Below, in pieces: positions 8,824 through 18,153 of a DNA stretch of 64,000 nt. The number at the start of each line of letters is the position of its first letter. Within the stretch, counting starts at the first letter, position 1. This DNA is from CAJQGY01 sp905478015 (GTDB lineage: Bacteria; Pseudomonadota; Gammaproteobacteria; Magnimaribacterales; D2472). The notes beneath the pieces are model-generated. The model did not search any database. It had not been told where the DNA came from and saw only the letters and a list, made by a program, of their open reading frames with translations. The stretch is from positions 868,001 to 932,000 of the forward strand of contig CALSPZ010000001.1 of the NCBI GenBank assembly GCA_943788365.1. The letters are read 5' to 3'. The translations under genes and the position numbers were made by a program.

Positions 8824-10941
8824 CTACTTGAAGTCGTATTTAATAGACATTCCAAACTGCCTTGGGTCTCCATGCCTTTTGTAAAGAGTATCCTCAAAAT
8901 TAGGGGCTTCATTACCAAAATAAAATCCCCTTACAGAGTAATATTCATCAAGGATGTTTTTAGCCCATAAACTAATTGTCCATTCATCAAAAGTATAATT
9001 ATATTGCCCGTTTAGTAAATAATAAGAGTCTGATTTGTTGTCATGAGAATCGGAGTAATAAAACTCATCTTTTCCAACCAGATTAAAAGTCATATCTGAA
9101 TTTGGGGACAGCAAATAATTTAATCCAATGTTATAGCTGGTTCTAGGTGCATGGGCCTGAGCACGCCCCTCTAAATCGGGTCGTGACTCCCAATTATTTA
9201 TTTCTGTCTCTAAAAACCCAAGGCTTCCAAACAAACTTAGTTTATCACTAAGGCCGATGTCTATTGATGATTCGATTCCAAAGTTTTTGCCTTCTGCTGC
9301 ATTCTGTGTGAGGTAAGAAAATGTATTTGGGTCTGATGGATCTAATTGTTGAGATATTAAAACTTGTTGATCTTCCCTATCTGAATAAAAGACAACAACC
9401 GAATAGCTAAGGTCTGATAAATTACTTGCAAAATTTATACCTAATTCATAATTAGTTAGAAACTCAGGATTATAAATAAGATTACTACTTTGACCCGCCT
9501 CAAGCCCAAGACCGGTATTAAAGCCTCCTTGTTTGTACCCTTTTGAGATACTGGTAAATATCGTTGTTTCTTGATCTAAAAATTTTGTAATAGAGATCTT
9601 GTTGCCAGACATTGAGTCTGAGGGGTTAAATGACTCATCATTGTTATCACTATACTTTGATTTCCAATTTTCTTGTCTTGCACCAACAGATAGCTTGAGG
9701 GAATCAGAAAGAAAGAAATCTAAACTTCCAAATACAGCAAAATTCTTTGATGAATAAACGCTTGAAAAAAAGTCATTGCTAAAATATGGTCCGTATGGGT
9801 CAGCAGGATCTCCATATGCCCCATCATCATACCTGTTATTATTTTCTTTAAGTTTTAGATTAGTTACTCCCACGACCCAATCAACAGGTTTCTTAAAAAA
9901 ACTTGCTTTCTTTTTAGAAACCAACCTAAATTCTTGGCCATAAGATTGCCTGCCTCTGAAAGTTTCAGAGAAGTAATCATAAAGGTAAGGTGCATGAGAG
10001 ATCTCATTTCCCCAATCTGCATCATAGCTAAAGATAACATCGGTATCTGTAAAGCTCGATAAGCTCTGAAATTCAAATCTCTCAAATTCTTTAAAATATT
10101 TAACTCCATAGGTTTTTGTTTTTTGAGAGTCCATACCAGACCTATCAGAAAGTGTTTTTAAACTGCCATCAATAGTCCATATGTCGGCTGGATCATCTAA
10201 ATCAACCTCAGATACTAAAAATTTTAGTTTAGACGATTCATTGATATCCCAATCTAACTTTAATCTAAGTGTAAGCTCATCTTTTTTTGATGTATCAGAA
10301 CGATTTAAAAAAATATTTTCTCGGAACCCGTCTGAGTAATCTTTTCTTATTGCAAACCTATATTTAATATTTTTATTTTCAGAGATAGGCCCGCCGAATG
10401 CAATACCGGTGCTTCTCGAGCCATAATTACCAATCATTAGCTCTGAAGTTCCTTCAAACGAGCTTGTGGGTTCTTTGGTTCTTATATAAATCAGTCCCGC
10501 AAGAGCATTTGCTCCAATTCTTGACCCTTGAGGACCTCTATAGATTTCAATTTGATCTACATCAAATGTGGTGGCAATACCCCCTTGACCAGAGTAATCA
10601 ATATCATCTATTAAAAATGCAACTGAAGTATTTGGAGTGCCTTGATAGCCAGATCTTTCTCCAATTCCTCTTATTTGAAAGTACCTTGCCCTTGAATCAC
10701 TGGCTGCAAAATTTAGATTAGGTATCAAATAAGAAAGGCTCTCAAAATGTTTTATTGGCTCATCACTAAGGATGCTTTTGTTAAGAATTAGAACACTTGA
10801 GTCTTCTTCAATTATCTTTATGTCTCGCCAATCTGCCTTGACGACAATCTCTTCAATCTCATCTGAGATTGTGAATATGGATAAAAAAAATAAAGATATA
10901 AATAAATAAAAATTAATTCTAAAAAATGTAATGGTTTTCAT
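8824..10941 (-). CDS. TonB-dependent outer-membrane receptor, probable thiamine receptor
   Basis: A 705-residue TonB-dependent receptor. A signal peptide (about 1-27) is followed by a TonB-box-like EEIVV, a plug domain (about 45-160) with IRGIG, FLIDDI and EIYRGPQGSRIGANALAGLI, and a beta-barrel ending in FGMSIKYDFK. It imports a scarce ligand across the outer membrane using the proton motive force through TonB. The TPP aptamer fused to its ribosome-binding site and the downstream transporter and kinase indicate thiamine or a precursor. GGAGGA, 6 bases before the ATG, lies inside the aptamer's 3' strand. Confidence 0.88.
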   Translation of the reverse strand: MKTITFFRINFYLFISLFFLSIFTISDEIEEIVVKADWRDIKIIEEDSSVLILNKSILSDEPIKHFESLSYLIPNLNFAASDSRARYFQIRGIGERSGYQGTPNTSVAFLIDDIDYSGQGGIATTFDVDQIEIYRGPQGSRIGANALAGLIYIRTKEPTSSFEGTSELMIGNYGSRSTGIAFGGPISENKNIKYRFAIRKDYSDGFRENIFLNRSDTSKKDELTLRLKLDWDINESSKLKFLVSEVDLDDPADIWTIDGSLKTLSDRSGMDSQKTKTYGVKYFKEFERFEFQSLSSFTDTDVIFSYDADWGNEISHAPYLYDYFSETFRGRQSYGQEFRLVSKKKASFFKKPVDWVVGVTNLKLKENNNRYDDGAYGDPADPYGPYFSNDFFSSVYSSKNFAVFGSLDFFLSDSLKLSVGARQENWKSKYSDNNDESFNPSDSMSGNKISITKFLDQETTIFTSISKGYKQGGFNTGLGLEAGQSSNLIYNPEFLTNYELGINFASNLSDLSYSVVVFYSDREDQQVLISQQLDPSDPNTFSYLTQNAAEGKNFGIESSIDIGLSDKLSLFGSLGFLETEINNWESRPDLEGRAQAHAPRTSYNIGLNYLLSPNSDMTFNLVGKDEFYYSDSHDNKSDSYYLLNGQYNYTFDEWTISLWAKNILDEYYSVRGFYFGNEAPNFEDTLYKRHGDPRQFGMSIKYDFK

Positions 10942-11020
10942 GCAATTCCTCCGCCATTATTGTATGGATCAGGTTCAAAGGGTTTCTTTCGATCTCAGGC
11001 TAAAAAGCCACCCCTTTGCA
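10941..11020 (-). promoter_or_regulatory. TPP riboswitch (THI element)
   Basis: On the minus strand the region reads through the conserved TPP aptamer blocks in order: GGGGTGGC, the short hairpin GGCT-TTTT-AGCC, CTGAGA, ACCCTTTGAACCTGATC, and finally GGCGGAGGA. Helix P1 can form between TGCAA (11020-11016) and TTGCA (10945-10941), the latter touching the ATG at 10941. The Shine-Dalgarno GGAGGA is part of the aptamer's 3' strand, so ligand binding should block translation initiation. No separate terminator hairpin is seen, which favours translational control. Confidence 0.93.
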
Positions 11021-11021
11021 G

Positions 11022-11142
11022 TTAAAATGATATTAATCTTTTTTAAGATATAAATCTATAGGGTAGAAATTTATACTTCTATGAATTTTTATAACCCTAT
11101 TACTGTTATTATCAGTTTTTCAATTGAATATTTATAAAAGAA
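11022..11142. other. intergenic stretch with inverted repeat
   Basis: Between the riboswitch and the transporter gene lie the riboswitch promoter and a perfect 7-base inverted repeat, ATAGGGT (11058-11064) and ACCCTAT (11094-11100), separated by 29 bases. It could fold in the leader of the MATE gene or serve as an operator. I see no small gene here. Confidence 0.35.
11027..11054 (-). promoter_or_regulatory. predicted promoter of the riboswitch operon
   Basis: On the minus strand a -35-like TTTATA (11054-11049), a 16-base spacer and a -10 hexamer TATCAT (11032-11027) precede the first base of riboswitch helix P1 by 6 bases. Transcription would therefore begin right at the aptamer. The match is moderate and rests on spacing as well as sequence. 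Confidence 0.5.
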
Positions 11143-12486
11143 ATGGATAAAAGAACAGAGCAAATTCTGAGGGATCCAATATTCCCATTATTAATAAAAA
11201 TGTCTGCTCCAAATACTATTGCTTTTTTAGTAAATGCTTTTGTAGTTTTGGTTGAGTTTTGGTTTATAGGCCAGCTTGGTATTACTCCACTAGCAGCAAT
11301 AACTTTGGCATTCCCTGCAATTATGTTAACCCAACAAATGGCCTTTGGGGCATTGGGTGGAGCCGTCTCATCATCTATTGCTAGGTCTCTTGGAGCTAAT
11401 GATAAGGATAAGGCTGAGGAGCTCCTATGGCATGCTTTGTATATTTCATTTTTAGGAGCTTTAATCTTTTTTATAGGTTTTATGCTTGTTGGTGAATCGT
11501 TGCTAGTAATACTTGGTGGGTCTGGTCCTCTTCTTGAGGAGTCCCTTGCCTATTGTTTTGTTTATCTGACTGGTGGATTAGTTGTCTGGTTGTCAGGAAG
11601 CTTAACTGCGGCTCTTAGGGGGATGGGAGACATGCAGTTCCCAGCTGTTCTTACTGTAATATGTGCTGGAATCCAGGTTGTTTTATCAGCAGGCTTTATC
11701 CTTGGGTGGTTTGGATTTCCACAATTAGGATTGGTTGGATCAGCATGGTCGATGATAATAACTTCATCTTTTATGGCAATTGTAATTATCGCTAAAATTC
11801 TTAGATCGGACAGCCCTGTTCAATTAAAAATTTCAAAAATTGGTATTAAAAAAGAATTATTTGCTGATATTTTTTCTGTAGCTTTGCCTGCATCACTTTC
11901 TCCAATATTTACAGTTGGTACTGTGCTTGTTTTGACTGGTTTAATTGGGCAATTTGGAACCTCTGCAATTGCTGGGTATGGAATCGGTTCAAGAGTTGAG
12001 TTTCTATTAATTCCAATAGTTTTTAGCATTGGAACTGCAATGACAACAATGGTTGGAACAAATATTGGTGCTAATAAAATACTACGTGCAGAAAAGATAG
12101 GAATGGTTGGCGCCTCTTCTGCAGGATTGCTATCAGGCATAATCGGACTAATTTTAGCTTTGACTCCAGAGCTATGGATAGCTTTCTTCACATCTGATCC
12201 TGATGTTTTAATGGTTACCAAAAAATATATTCAAATATTAGGTGCTTGTTATTTATTCCAAGGATTTGGCTTGTCTCTGTATTTTGCATCTCAGGGAGCC
12301 AATGCTATGAAGTGGCCAATAATTATTACTGGTTTAAGATTTATAGTATTTACATTTGCAGCATTAATCTCAATTCATTGGCTCTCAACAGGAATAGTTG
12401 GGATTTTTTATTCTTCTGCAGGTGCTATGGTTTTATTTGGTGTCTTGATGGTATTAGCTGTTAAATTTGGTGCTTGGCGCAAATAA
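11143..12486 (+). CDS. MATE family multidrug/Na+ efflux transporter
   Basis: A 447-residue integral membrane protein with about 12 hydrophobic helices in two similar halves, as in MATE antiporters. The N-terminal pattern DPIFPLLIKMSAPN and the mid-protein LRGMGDMQFPAVLTV are typical. MATE proteins export organic cations and other drugs using Na+ or H+ gradients. No usual Shine-Dalgarno is visible. It is divergent from the thiamine operon and probably co-transcribed with the zinc protease 35 bases downstream. Substrate unknown. Confidence 0.87.
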   Translation: MDKRTEQILRDPIFPLLIKMSAPNTIAFLVNAFVVLVEFWFIGQLGITPLAAITLAFPAIMLTQQMAFGALGGAVSSSIARSLGANDKDKAEELLWHALYISFLGALIFFIGFMLVGESLLVILGGSGPLLEESLAYCFVYLTGGLVVWLSGSLTAALRGMGDMQFPAVLTVICAGIQVVLSAGFILGWFGFPQLGLVGSAWSMIITSSFMAIVIIAKILRSDSPVQLKISKIGIKKELFADIFSVALPASLSPIFTVGTVLVLTGLIGQFGTSAIAGYGIGSRVEFLLIPIVFSIGTAMTTMVGTNIGANKILRAEKIGMVGASSAGLLSGIIGLILALTPELWIAFFTSDPDVLMVTKKYIQILGACYLFQGFGLSLYFASQGANAMKWPIIITGLRFIVFTFAALISIHWLSTGIVGIFYSSAGAMVLFGVLMVLAVKFGAWRK

Positions 12487-12521
12487 ATAGAGCTAAAGAT
12501 AGAATTTAAGGAGTTTAAAAT

Positions 12522-13208
12522 ATGGTTTTATTGACGGTCATGCTTATTGTTATAGCGATAATATTCGGACCCTCTTTGTGGGTAAAGTTTGTTATGAATA
12601 AGTATTCATCCCAACTAACTGAAATTTCTGGAACCGGAGGTCAGCTCGCAAAACATTTAATTGAAAAATTTTCTCTGAAAGGCGTTGAGGTCGAGATAAC
12701 AGATCAGGGTGATCATTATGATCCAATTGAAAAAAAAGTAAGGCTTATGCGAGAGCATTATGAATCCAAGTCATTAACCGCAATTGCTATTGCAGCTCAC
12801 GAGGTTGGGCATGCAATTCAGGATCAGCAAGGTGATAAGCGTTTGGCTACTAGAACAAAGATGATCCCCATTGCTAATAAGGTAGCTCGTTTGAGTGTTG
12901 TTATTATTTCTTTATCTCCAATAATAGGCATTATCACACGTCATCCAATGCCATTTTCTGTATTGCTCTTCTTGGGGTTATCTGGTTTTTTTGCTCGTAT
13001 GGTGATTCATGCGGTGACTCTGCCAATTGAATTTGATGCAAGCTTTTCGAAAGCGCTCCCTATATTAAAAGAAGGAAACTATATATCGCAGTCTAGCGAA
13101 AAAGCCGTAAGTCGTGTTCTCAATGCAGCAGCTCTCACTTATGTTTCTGCTGCGCTAGCTGATATTCTAAATCTTGGTAGATGGCTTGTTATATTATCAA
13201 GGCGATAA
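12522..13208 (+). CDS. YugP-like membrane zinc metallopeptidase (Zn_peptidase_2)
   Basis: A 228-residue membrane protein of the YugP/Zn_peptidase_2 family. An N-terminal transmembrane helix (about 1-22) is followed by the catalytic HEVGH motif (HExxH, about 94-98), the GDKRLATRTK stretch, then two further hydrophobic segments and the third metal ligand region around PIEFDAS. The family's substrates in Gram-negatives are not established. AAGGAG precedes the ATG by about 9 bases. It is convergent with pstB. Confidence 0.85.
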   Translation: MVLLTVMLIVIAIIFGPSLWVKFVMNKYSSQLTEISGTGGQLAKHLIEKFSLKGVEVEITDQGDHYDPIEKKVRLMREHYESKSLTAIAIAAHEVGHAIQDQQGDKRLATRTKMIPIANKVARLSVVIISLSPIIGIITRHPMPFSVLLFLGLSGFFARMVIHAVTLPIEFDASFSKALPILKEGNYISQSSEKAVSRVLNAAALTYVSAALADILNLGRWLVILSRR

Positions 13209-13272
13209 ATAAAGCAGTCTAAGGGTTAAATAAAAATGATGAATGGTGGGTCTAAACAATATTTAATTATAT

Positions 13273-14103
13273 TCAGCCTGTTCTCCCATGTATATAATTT
13301 TTAGTAAGCTCATGCTCTGGATCTTCAAATATTTTTTTTGTATCTCCCACCTCAATTAAATCGCCTAAATGAAAGTAAGCTGCTCTCTGTGAGACTCTTG
13401 CTGCCTGACTCATTGAATGAGTAACCATGACTATTGCATAATTTTCTTTAAGTTCATTTATTAGCCCTTCTATTTTTTCGGTTGCAATTGGATCTAATGC
13501 GGAACAGGGCTCATCCATTAGAATCACATCAGGCTTAATCGCAATTGCTCTAGCTATGCACAATCTCTGTTGTTGACCGCCTGAGAGTGATGTACCAGGA
13601 GAATGAATTCTATCTTTTACTTCTTCTAGTAACCCTGCTCTGTCTAAGGATAAGTCAACCAACTCATCTAACTCTCTTTTGGATGATGTTATTCCATGAA
13701 TCTTGGGTCCATAAGCAACATTTTCATAGATAGACTTTGGGAATGGATTGGGTTTTTGAAAAACCATACCGACCCTTGCTCTCAATAACACAACATCCAT
13801 GTCACCAGAATAAATATCTTCACCTTCAAGAGAAAATTCTCCAGTAACACGACATGAATCAATTGTGTCATTTAGCCTATTTAAACATCTAAGAAAAGTT
13901 GATTTTCCGCATCCGGAAGGACCAATAAGCGCAATCACTTCTGATTTGCCAACCTCAAGGTTAATGTTTTTCAGCGCTTGGTTTTCGCCATAGAAAACAT
14001 TGCAGTCTTTTACAGACATAACAACATCCTTAGATGTGCTTATGCTACCTACTGTTTCAAATTCCTTTTTCTGATTTACATTATGTTGATCGATATTTTT
14101 CAT
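13273..14103 (-). CDS. pstB: phosphate ABC transporter ATP-binding protein PstB
   Basis: A 276-residue ABC ATPase with Walker A GPSGCGKST (61-69), the Q-loop region MVFQKPNPFPKSIYENVAYG that is diagnostic for PstB, signature LSGGQQQR (173-180) and Walker B VILMDEP (193-199). It powers high-affinity phosphate import through PstC/PstA. It is last in pstS-pstC-pstA-pstB on the minus strand, 4 bases after pstA. The usual following phoU is absent; a convergent protease gene comes next. Confidence 0.97.
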   Translation of the reverse strand: MKNIDQHNVNQKKEFETVGSISTSKDVVMSVKDCNVFYGENQALKNINLEVGKSEVIALIGPSGCGKSTFLRCLNRLNDTIDSCRVTGEFSLEGEDIYSGDMDVVLLRARVGMVFQKPNPFPKSIYENVAYGPKIHGITSSKRELDELVDLSLDRAGLLEEVKDRIHSPGTSLSGGQQQRLCIARAIAIKPDVILMDEPCSALDPIATEKIEGLINELKENYAIVMVTHSMSQAARVSQRAAYFHLGDLIEVGDTKKIFEDPEHELTKNYIHGRTG

Positions 14104-14107
14104 ATTT

Positions 14108-15415
14108 TTACCATTTTATTTCGTATTTATTTCTTAACCATATTGCTAATGAGTTCATGAGAAGAAGAAAAGTTAAAAGAACCATAATAGCTGCAGAAGT
14201 TTTTTCAACAAATCCTCTTTCTGGAGAATCAGCCCATAAGTAAACCTGAACTGGTAGAGCTGCTGAAGAGTCTAATGGAGATGAGGGAATGTCAACAACG
14301 AATGCCACCATTCCAATCATAATCAACGGCGCAGATTCACCCAATGCTCTAGCCATACCAATAATAGATCCTGTGAGTATTCCCGGAAGGGCTAAAGGAA
14401 GTATATGATCAAAAATAGTCTGTATTTTTGAGGCACCAACTCCTAAAGCGGCGTCCCTTATACTTGGTGGGACTGACTGCAATGATGCTCTTGAGGCAAT
14501 AATTACTACAGGAAAAGTCATGAGCGCTAAAACTAAGCCACCTACCAGAGGAGCTGAACGCGGCATCCCCAAATAATTAATAAAAACAGCCAACCCTAAT
14601 AAGCCGTAGATGATAGACGGTACTGCAGCTAAATTATTAATATTTACCTCAATAAAATCAATAAATCTATTTTTAGGAGCAAACTCTTCTAAGTATATTG
14701 CGGCAGCAACTCCTAATGGAAATGCAATTATAAAAGTTATAGACAGCATCAATGCTGAACCAACCAAAGCTCCCAAAATTCCTGCTTGTTCAGATTCTCT
14801 AGAATCTCCAGATGTAAAAAGAGTTGCATTGAATTTATTCTCAATAATTTTTTGCTCTTGTAATTGTTTAATAAAATTAATTTGTGAATCTGATATTCTT
14901 CTAGAACTTTCGGGCAGGTCAACGTCTATATTCCCTTTTAATAGCATATCCACCTCATCATCCAAGGGAAGCCACAAATCAATTTGACTGCCAATCAATG
15001 AAATATCTTCTATAACTAGCCTTTGTATTTTTATACCAGCACCGGAACTAAGCAGTTCTCTTAATTCTCTTTTATCTGCTCTTGATTTGACTTTTGGGAA
15101 CAACTTATAAAAAGCCTCATATACTATTCCATCAAAGTCTCCATACCTTATCTCTTCTATATTGCCTGTTCTATCTGGATCAATATATTCATAATCTAAA
15201 TTGACGTTTAATCTAATCTCTGCCTGATTGAATGCGGTATATCCTTTTGAGATTATGCTACTAAAAAAAATGACTAAGAAAATTATTGCAACAAATATAC
15301 TAAATTGACCATATCTCTGAAATCTAGCCTCTTTCTTATATCTAGTTTTTAGATTTTTGTTAACTATTTCTGTAATTGATGATTTATTCATACTGTTCTC
15401 TGTATTTTCTGACAA
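14108..15415 (-). CDS. pstA: phosphate ABC transporter permease PstA
   Basis: A 435-residue permease. The last 240 residues hold five to six transmembrane helices and the EAA loop ASLQSVPPSIRDAALGVGAS that docks PstB. The first 190 residues form an extended region: one transmembrane helix (about 37-57) plus a roughly 120-residue periplasmic segment, as in long-form PstA proteins with a DUF3333-type N-terminus. It overlaps the pstC gene by 32 bases. Confidence 0.94.
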   Translation of the reverse strand: MSENTENSMNKSSITEIVNKNLKTRYKKEARFQRYGQFSIFVAIIFLVIFFSSIISKGYTAFNQAEIRLNVNLDYEYIDPDRTGNIEEIRYGDFDGIVYEAFYKLFPKVKSRADKRELRELLSSGAGIKIQRLVIEDISLIGSQIDLWLPLDDEVDMLLKGNIDVDLPESSRRISDSQINFIKQLQEQKIIENKFNATLFTSGDSRESEQAGILGALVGSALMLSITFIIAFPLGVAAAIYLEEFAPKNRFIDFIEVNINNLAAVPSIIYGLLGLAVFINYLGMPRSAPLVGGLVLALMTFPVVIIASRASLQSVPPSIRDAALGVGASKIQTIFDHILPLALPGILTGSIIGMARALGESAPLIMIGMVAFVVDIPSSPLDSSAALPVQVYLWADSPERGFVEKTSAAIMVLLTFLLLMNSLAIWLRNKYEIKW

Positions 15416-16760
15416 TTTTCAAAGCTATAAAATTTAAAAATAATGTAAAGACAAATAAAGTAAGTCCAAGTGCAAACGCAGCTAATGTTTTTGGGCTGTC
15501 AAACTCCTGATCCCCTGTCAGCAAGGTAACTATTTGAACTGTGACTGTTGTAACTGCATCTATAGGATTAAAAGATAGTTTTGCCGATAAACCTGCAGCC
15601 ATTACAACGATCATTGTTTCTCCAATTGCTCTAGAAGCTGCAAGAAGTATTCCTCCTATAATGCCTGGAAGAGCAGCTGGTAATATAACTTTCTTAATGG
15701 TTTCTGACTTTGTTGCACCAAGCCCATATGAACCTTCTCTTAAAGACTGCGGAACACTTGAAATAACATCATCTGATAGTGATGATACTAAAGGGATGAT
15801 CATAATACCCATTACTAAACCAACTCCTAAAGCGCTCTCAGAAGCGATATCTAAACCAACTAAAGAACCAACATGTCTAATAAATGGAGCAACTGTTACT
15901 ACAGCAAAAAAACCATATACGACGGTGGGTATTCCTGAAAGGATTTCTAAAATTGGTTTGGTTATAGCCCTAACTTTAGTATCTGCATACTCAGATAAAT
16001 ATATAGCAGTTAATAAGCCAATAGGGACAGCTAATAACAGTGCTATTAAGGAAATTAATATTGTTCCAGCAAATAACGGCATCGCCCCAAATAAACCAGA
16101 AGATCCAACTTGACCTTCTCTAATAGCCATTTGAGGGCTCCAGCTCAAACCAAATAAAAAATCACTGAAATTTATAACTTCAAAGAATCTAAGAGCTTCA
16201 AAAAGCACTGATAATAAAATGCCTGCTGTTACAAAAATCGCTACTAATGCAGAACTAAAAAAAAGGAGATGGATTGCATTTTCAATGAAATTTCTTGCTC
16301 TATAAGTAGCTGTAATTGATCTGTATGCATAAATAAAAGTAAGCAACCCTAAAATTAAAGAGCTGTAAAGAACAACTGAATCAATTAAATCATATTGTGC
16401 ATTATAGAAATCTGCAGCCTGCTGGATGCCTGCAAATGATGAACTGTCAGAAATATTGCCAACTGCTAAGTTTTTAATATTATTAAGTACAAGAGTTAGC
16501 TCATTATCAGAAAGATTTTTAATGTTTTCTGGTAGAGAATTAACTAGATTTGATGTAACGAATGATTCTGCAAATAAAGAATATAATAAAACTATACATA
16601 GTGTGGGAATGGAAAACCAAAGGCTTGCGTAAAACCCATAATATTTAGGTAGAGAGTGCAAAAATCCATTCTGCTTTTTAATGTTAATTGCATGTCTTTT
16701 GGCTATAAAAAATATAGCTAAACAGAACAACAAAATAATTATAAATAAAAAACCAAACAT
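15384..16760 (-). CDS. pstC: phosphate ABC transporter permease PstC
   Basis: A 458-residue permease, longer than the roughly 320 residues of E. coli PstC because of an N-terminal extension with about three extra membrane helices. The core has the PstC-type ILSGIPTVVYGFFA and the EAA loop SVPQSLREGSYGLGAT. It pairs with PstA to form the phosphate channel. It lies 106 bases downstream of pstS, beyond a hairpin that should reduce read-through, so permease levels would be below those of the binding protein. Confidence 0.94.
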   Translation of the reverse strand: MFGFLFIIILLFCLAIFFIAKRHAINIKKQNGFLHSLPKYYGFYASLWFSIPTLCIVLLYSLFAESFVTSNLVNSLPENIKNLSDNELTLVLNNIKNLAVGNISDSSSFAGIQQAADFYNAQYDLIDSVVLYSSLILGLLTFIYAYRSITATYRARNFIENAIHLLFFSSALVAIFVTAGILLSVLFEALRFFEVINFSDFLFGLSWSPQMAIREGQVGSSGLFGAMPLFAGTILISLIALLLAVPIGLLTAIYLSEYADTKVRAITKPILEILSGIPTVVYGFFAVVTVAPFIRHVGSLVGLDIASESALGVGLVMGIMIIPLVSSLSDDVISSVPQSLREGSYGLGATKSETIKKVILPAALPGIIGGILLAASRAIGETMIVVMAAGLSAKLSFNPIDAVTTVTVQIVTLLTGDQEFDSPKTLAAFALGLTLFVFTLFLNFIALKIVRKYREQYE

Positions 16761-16779
16761 TTAAGTAGTATTTAAAGAA

Positions 16780-16806
16780 AAAGCATGGGCATAAGACCCA
16801 TGCTTT
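16780..16806 (-). terminator. hairpin terminator/attenuator between pstS and pstC
   Basis: AAAGCATGGG (16780-16789) and CCCATGCTTT (16797-16806) form a perfect 10-bp stem with a 7-base loop. On the minus strand the stem runs into a short T run (GCTTTTTCTTT), the form of an intrinsic terminator. It sits between pstS and pstC and would uncouple their expression, as is common for binding-protein genes. The T run is short, so leakiness is expected. Confidence 0.75.
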
Positions 16807-16866
16807 ATATGCAAAATATTCAAGTTTTTAGGGGATAAATTAGTCAACTTAAATAAATACCTTTTT

Positions 16867-17919
16867 TTATAGTCCCATTAACGGTGTTAGCTTTTTGCCA
16901 GCAGATGCAAATTCTTTGTACTCTGAGTTTGGCATTGGAATTAAGCCTTTATCAGATAAGTATCCACTTTGACCAATAGCACCCTTACTTGTAAATTCTC
17001 TGACGTATTGCTTGATCCCTGGTATTGATGAGGCATGGGCATTTTTTACATAGAAATATAATGGTCTTGATACTTTATATGTACCATCTGCAATATTTTC
17101 AAATGTTGGCAAAGCTCCATCAACCATTGAACCTTGGATAGTATCTGAATTTTGGTCCAAGAAACTATACCCGAATACACCTAACGCATTCGGATTCGCG
17201 TTCAGTTTTGAAACAATTAAATTATCATTTTCTCCAACTTCAATATAAGGACCGTCTTCCCTTACAGACCTACAGATACTTTTGTATCTATTTTTATCTT
17301 GTTTTTTAATATCTGCTAGCCATTTGAAAGTCTTGCAACCACCTTCCATGGCAAGCTCAGCAAATGCGTCTCTTGTTCCAGATGATGGTGGAGGACCAAG
17401 AACTTCGATAGCAATATTTGGCAAAGAGGGATCTACATCACTCCATGTTTTATTAGGATTTGCAACTAACACTTTTTTTCCTGAAGGGCTTGGAATCATG
17501 GGAGATAATGCCAAGAAAATTTGACGCTTCGTTAAGCTTAGGTTTTGTCCTTTTCTTGAATTAGCAATAACAATTCCATCATAACCAATCTTTATTTCAG
17601 TAATTTCATTGATTCCTGCTTTTGCACAACTGTCAATTTCACTTTGTTTAATTCTTCTAGATGCATTAGTTATGTCTGGATGCTCAACGCCAATTCCTTT
17701 ACAGAATAACTTAAGACCACCACCAGAACCTGTTGATTCAATTACCGGGGTGTTAAATTCTGTTTTTTTACCGAACCTTTCAGCAACAACTGTTGCAAAA
17801 GGATAAACAGTTGATGAGCCTACTATTTTAATAGTGTCTCTCGCAGCTGCCTGAGCTAAAGTTGAGATAGAGCTTATGATTATAAATGTCACGTATAAGC
17901 TTAAAATTTTCTTCATCAT
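16867..17919 (-). CDS. pstS: periplasmic phosphate-binding protein PstS
   Basis: A 350-residue PstS-type binding protein. A signal peptide (about 1-24, ending in AQA-A) is followed by DTIKIVGSSTVYPF and ESTGSGGG, whose Ser/Thr/Gly residues bind phosphate, and VLGPPPSSGTRDAF, the second phosphate-contact loop. It delivers phosphate to PstCA. A strong AGGAGA Shine-Dalgarno lies close to two consecutive ATG codons (17919 and 17916). The tRNA-Ile gene lies upstream on the same strand. Confidence 0.96.
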   Translation of the reverse strand: MMKKILSLYVTFIIISSISTLAQAAARDTIKIVGSSTVYPFATVVAERFGKKTEFNTPVIESTGSGGGLKLFCKGIGVEHPDITNASRRIKQSEIDSCAKAGINEITEIKIGYDGIVIANSRKGQNLSLTKRQIFLALSPMIPSPSGKKVLVANPNKTWSDVDPSLPNIAIEVLGPPPSSGTRDAFAELAMEGGCKTFKWLADIKKQDKNRYKSICRSVREDGPYIEVGENDNLIVSKLNANPNALGVFGYSFLDQNSDTIQGSMVDGALPTFENIADGTYKVSRPLYFYVKNAHASSIPGIKQYVREFTSKGAIGQSGYLSDKGLIPMPNSEYKEFASAGKKLTPLMGL

Positions 17920-18057
17920 ATTTCTCCTGTTGAAATGAAGTTATCTTTGGTGAACTTATGATAAAAAAATACTGCAACTTTAAAGCTACAGCTATGAAAA
18001 TATTAGTGAAGAGTAATCAACGCAATTATGACAATTGTGAACTTTTAGATTGCAGAG
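17920..18057 (-). other. pstS upstream region
   Basis: This 138-base stretch between tRNA-Ile and pstS should hold the pst promoter. I see a strong Shine-Dalgarno at its 3' side and one good Pho-box half (TTGTCAT, 18034-18028) but no second half at the expected spacing. A short inverted repeat, CAATT-ATGAC-AATTG (18023-18037 on the plus strand), overlaps that half site. No gene is visible. Confidence 0.35.
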
Positions 18058-18135
<78 letters not shown>

Positions 18136-18153
18136 ATAAAAATGGGAATGAGC

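Noticed and set aside
15541..16113. A 190-residue frame antisense to pstC
   Set aside because: It mirrors the permease codons, has no family features and no ribosome site; an ordinary shadow frame.
18028..18034. Pho-box half site TTGTCAT upstream of pstS (minus strand)
   Set aside because: No second CTGTCAT-like half occurs 11 bases away; too weak to call a PhoB site.
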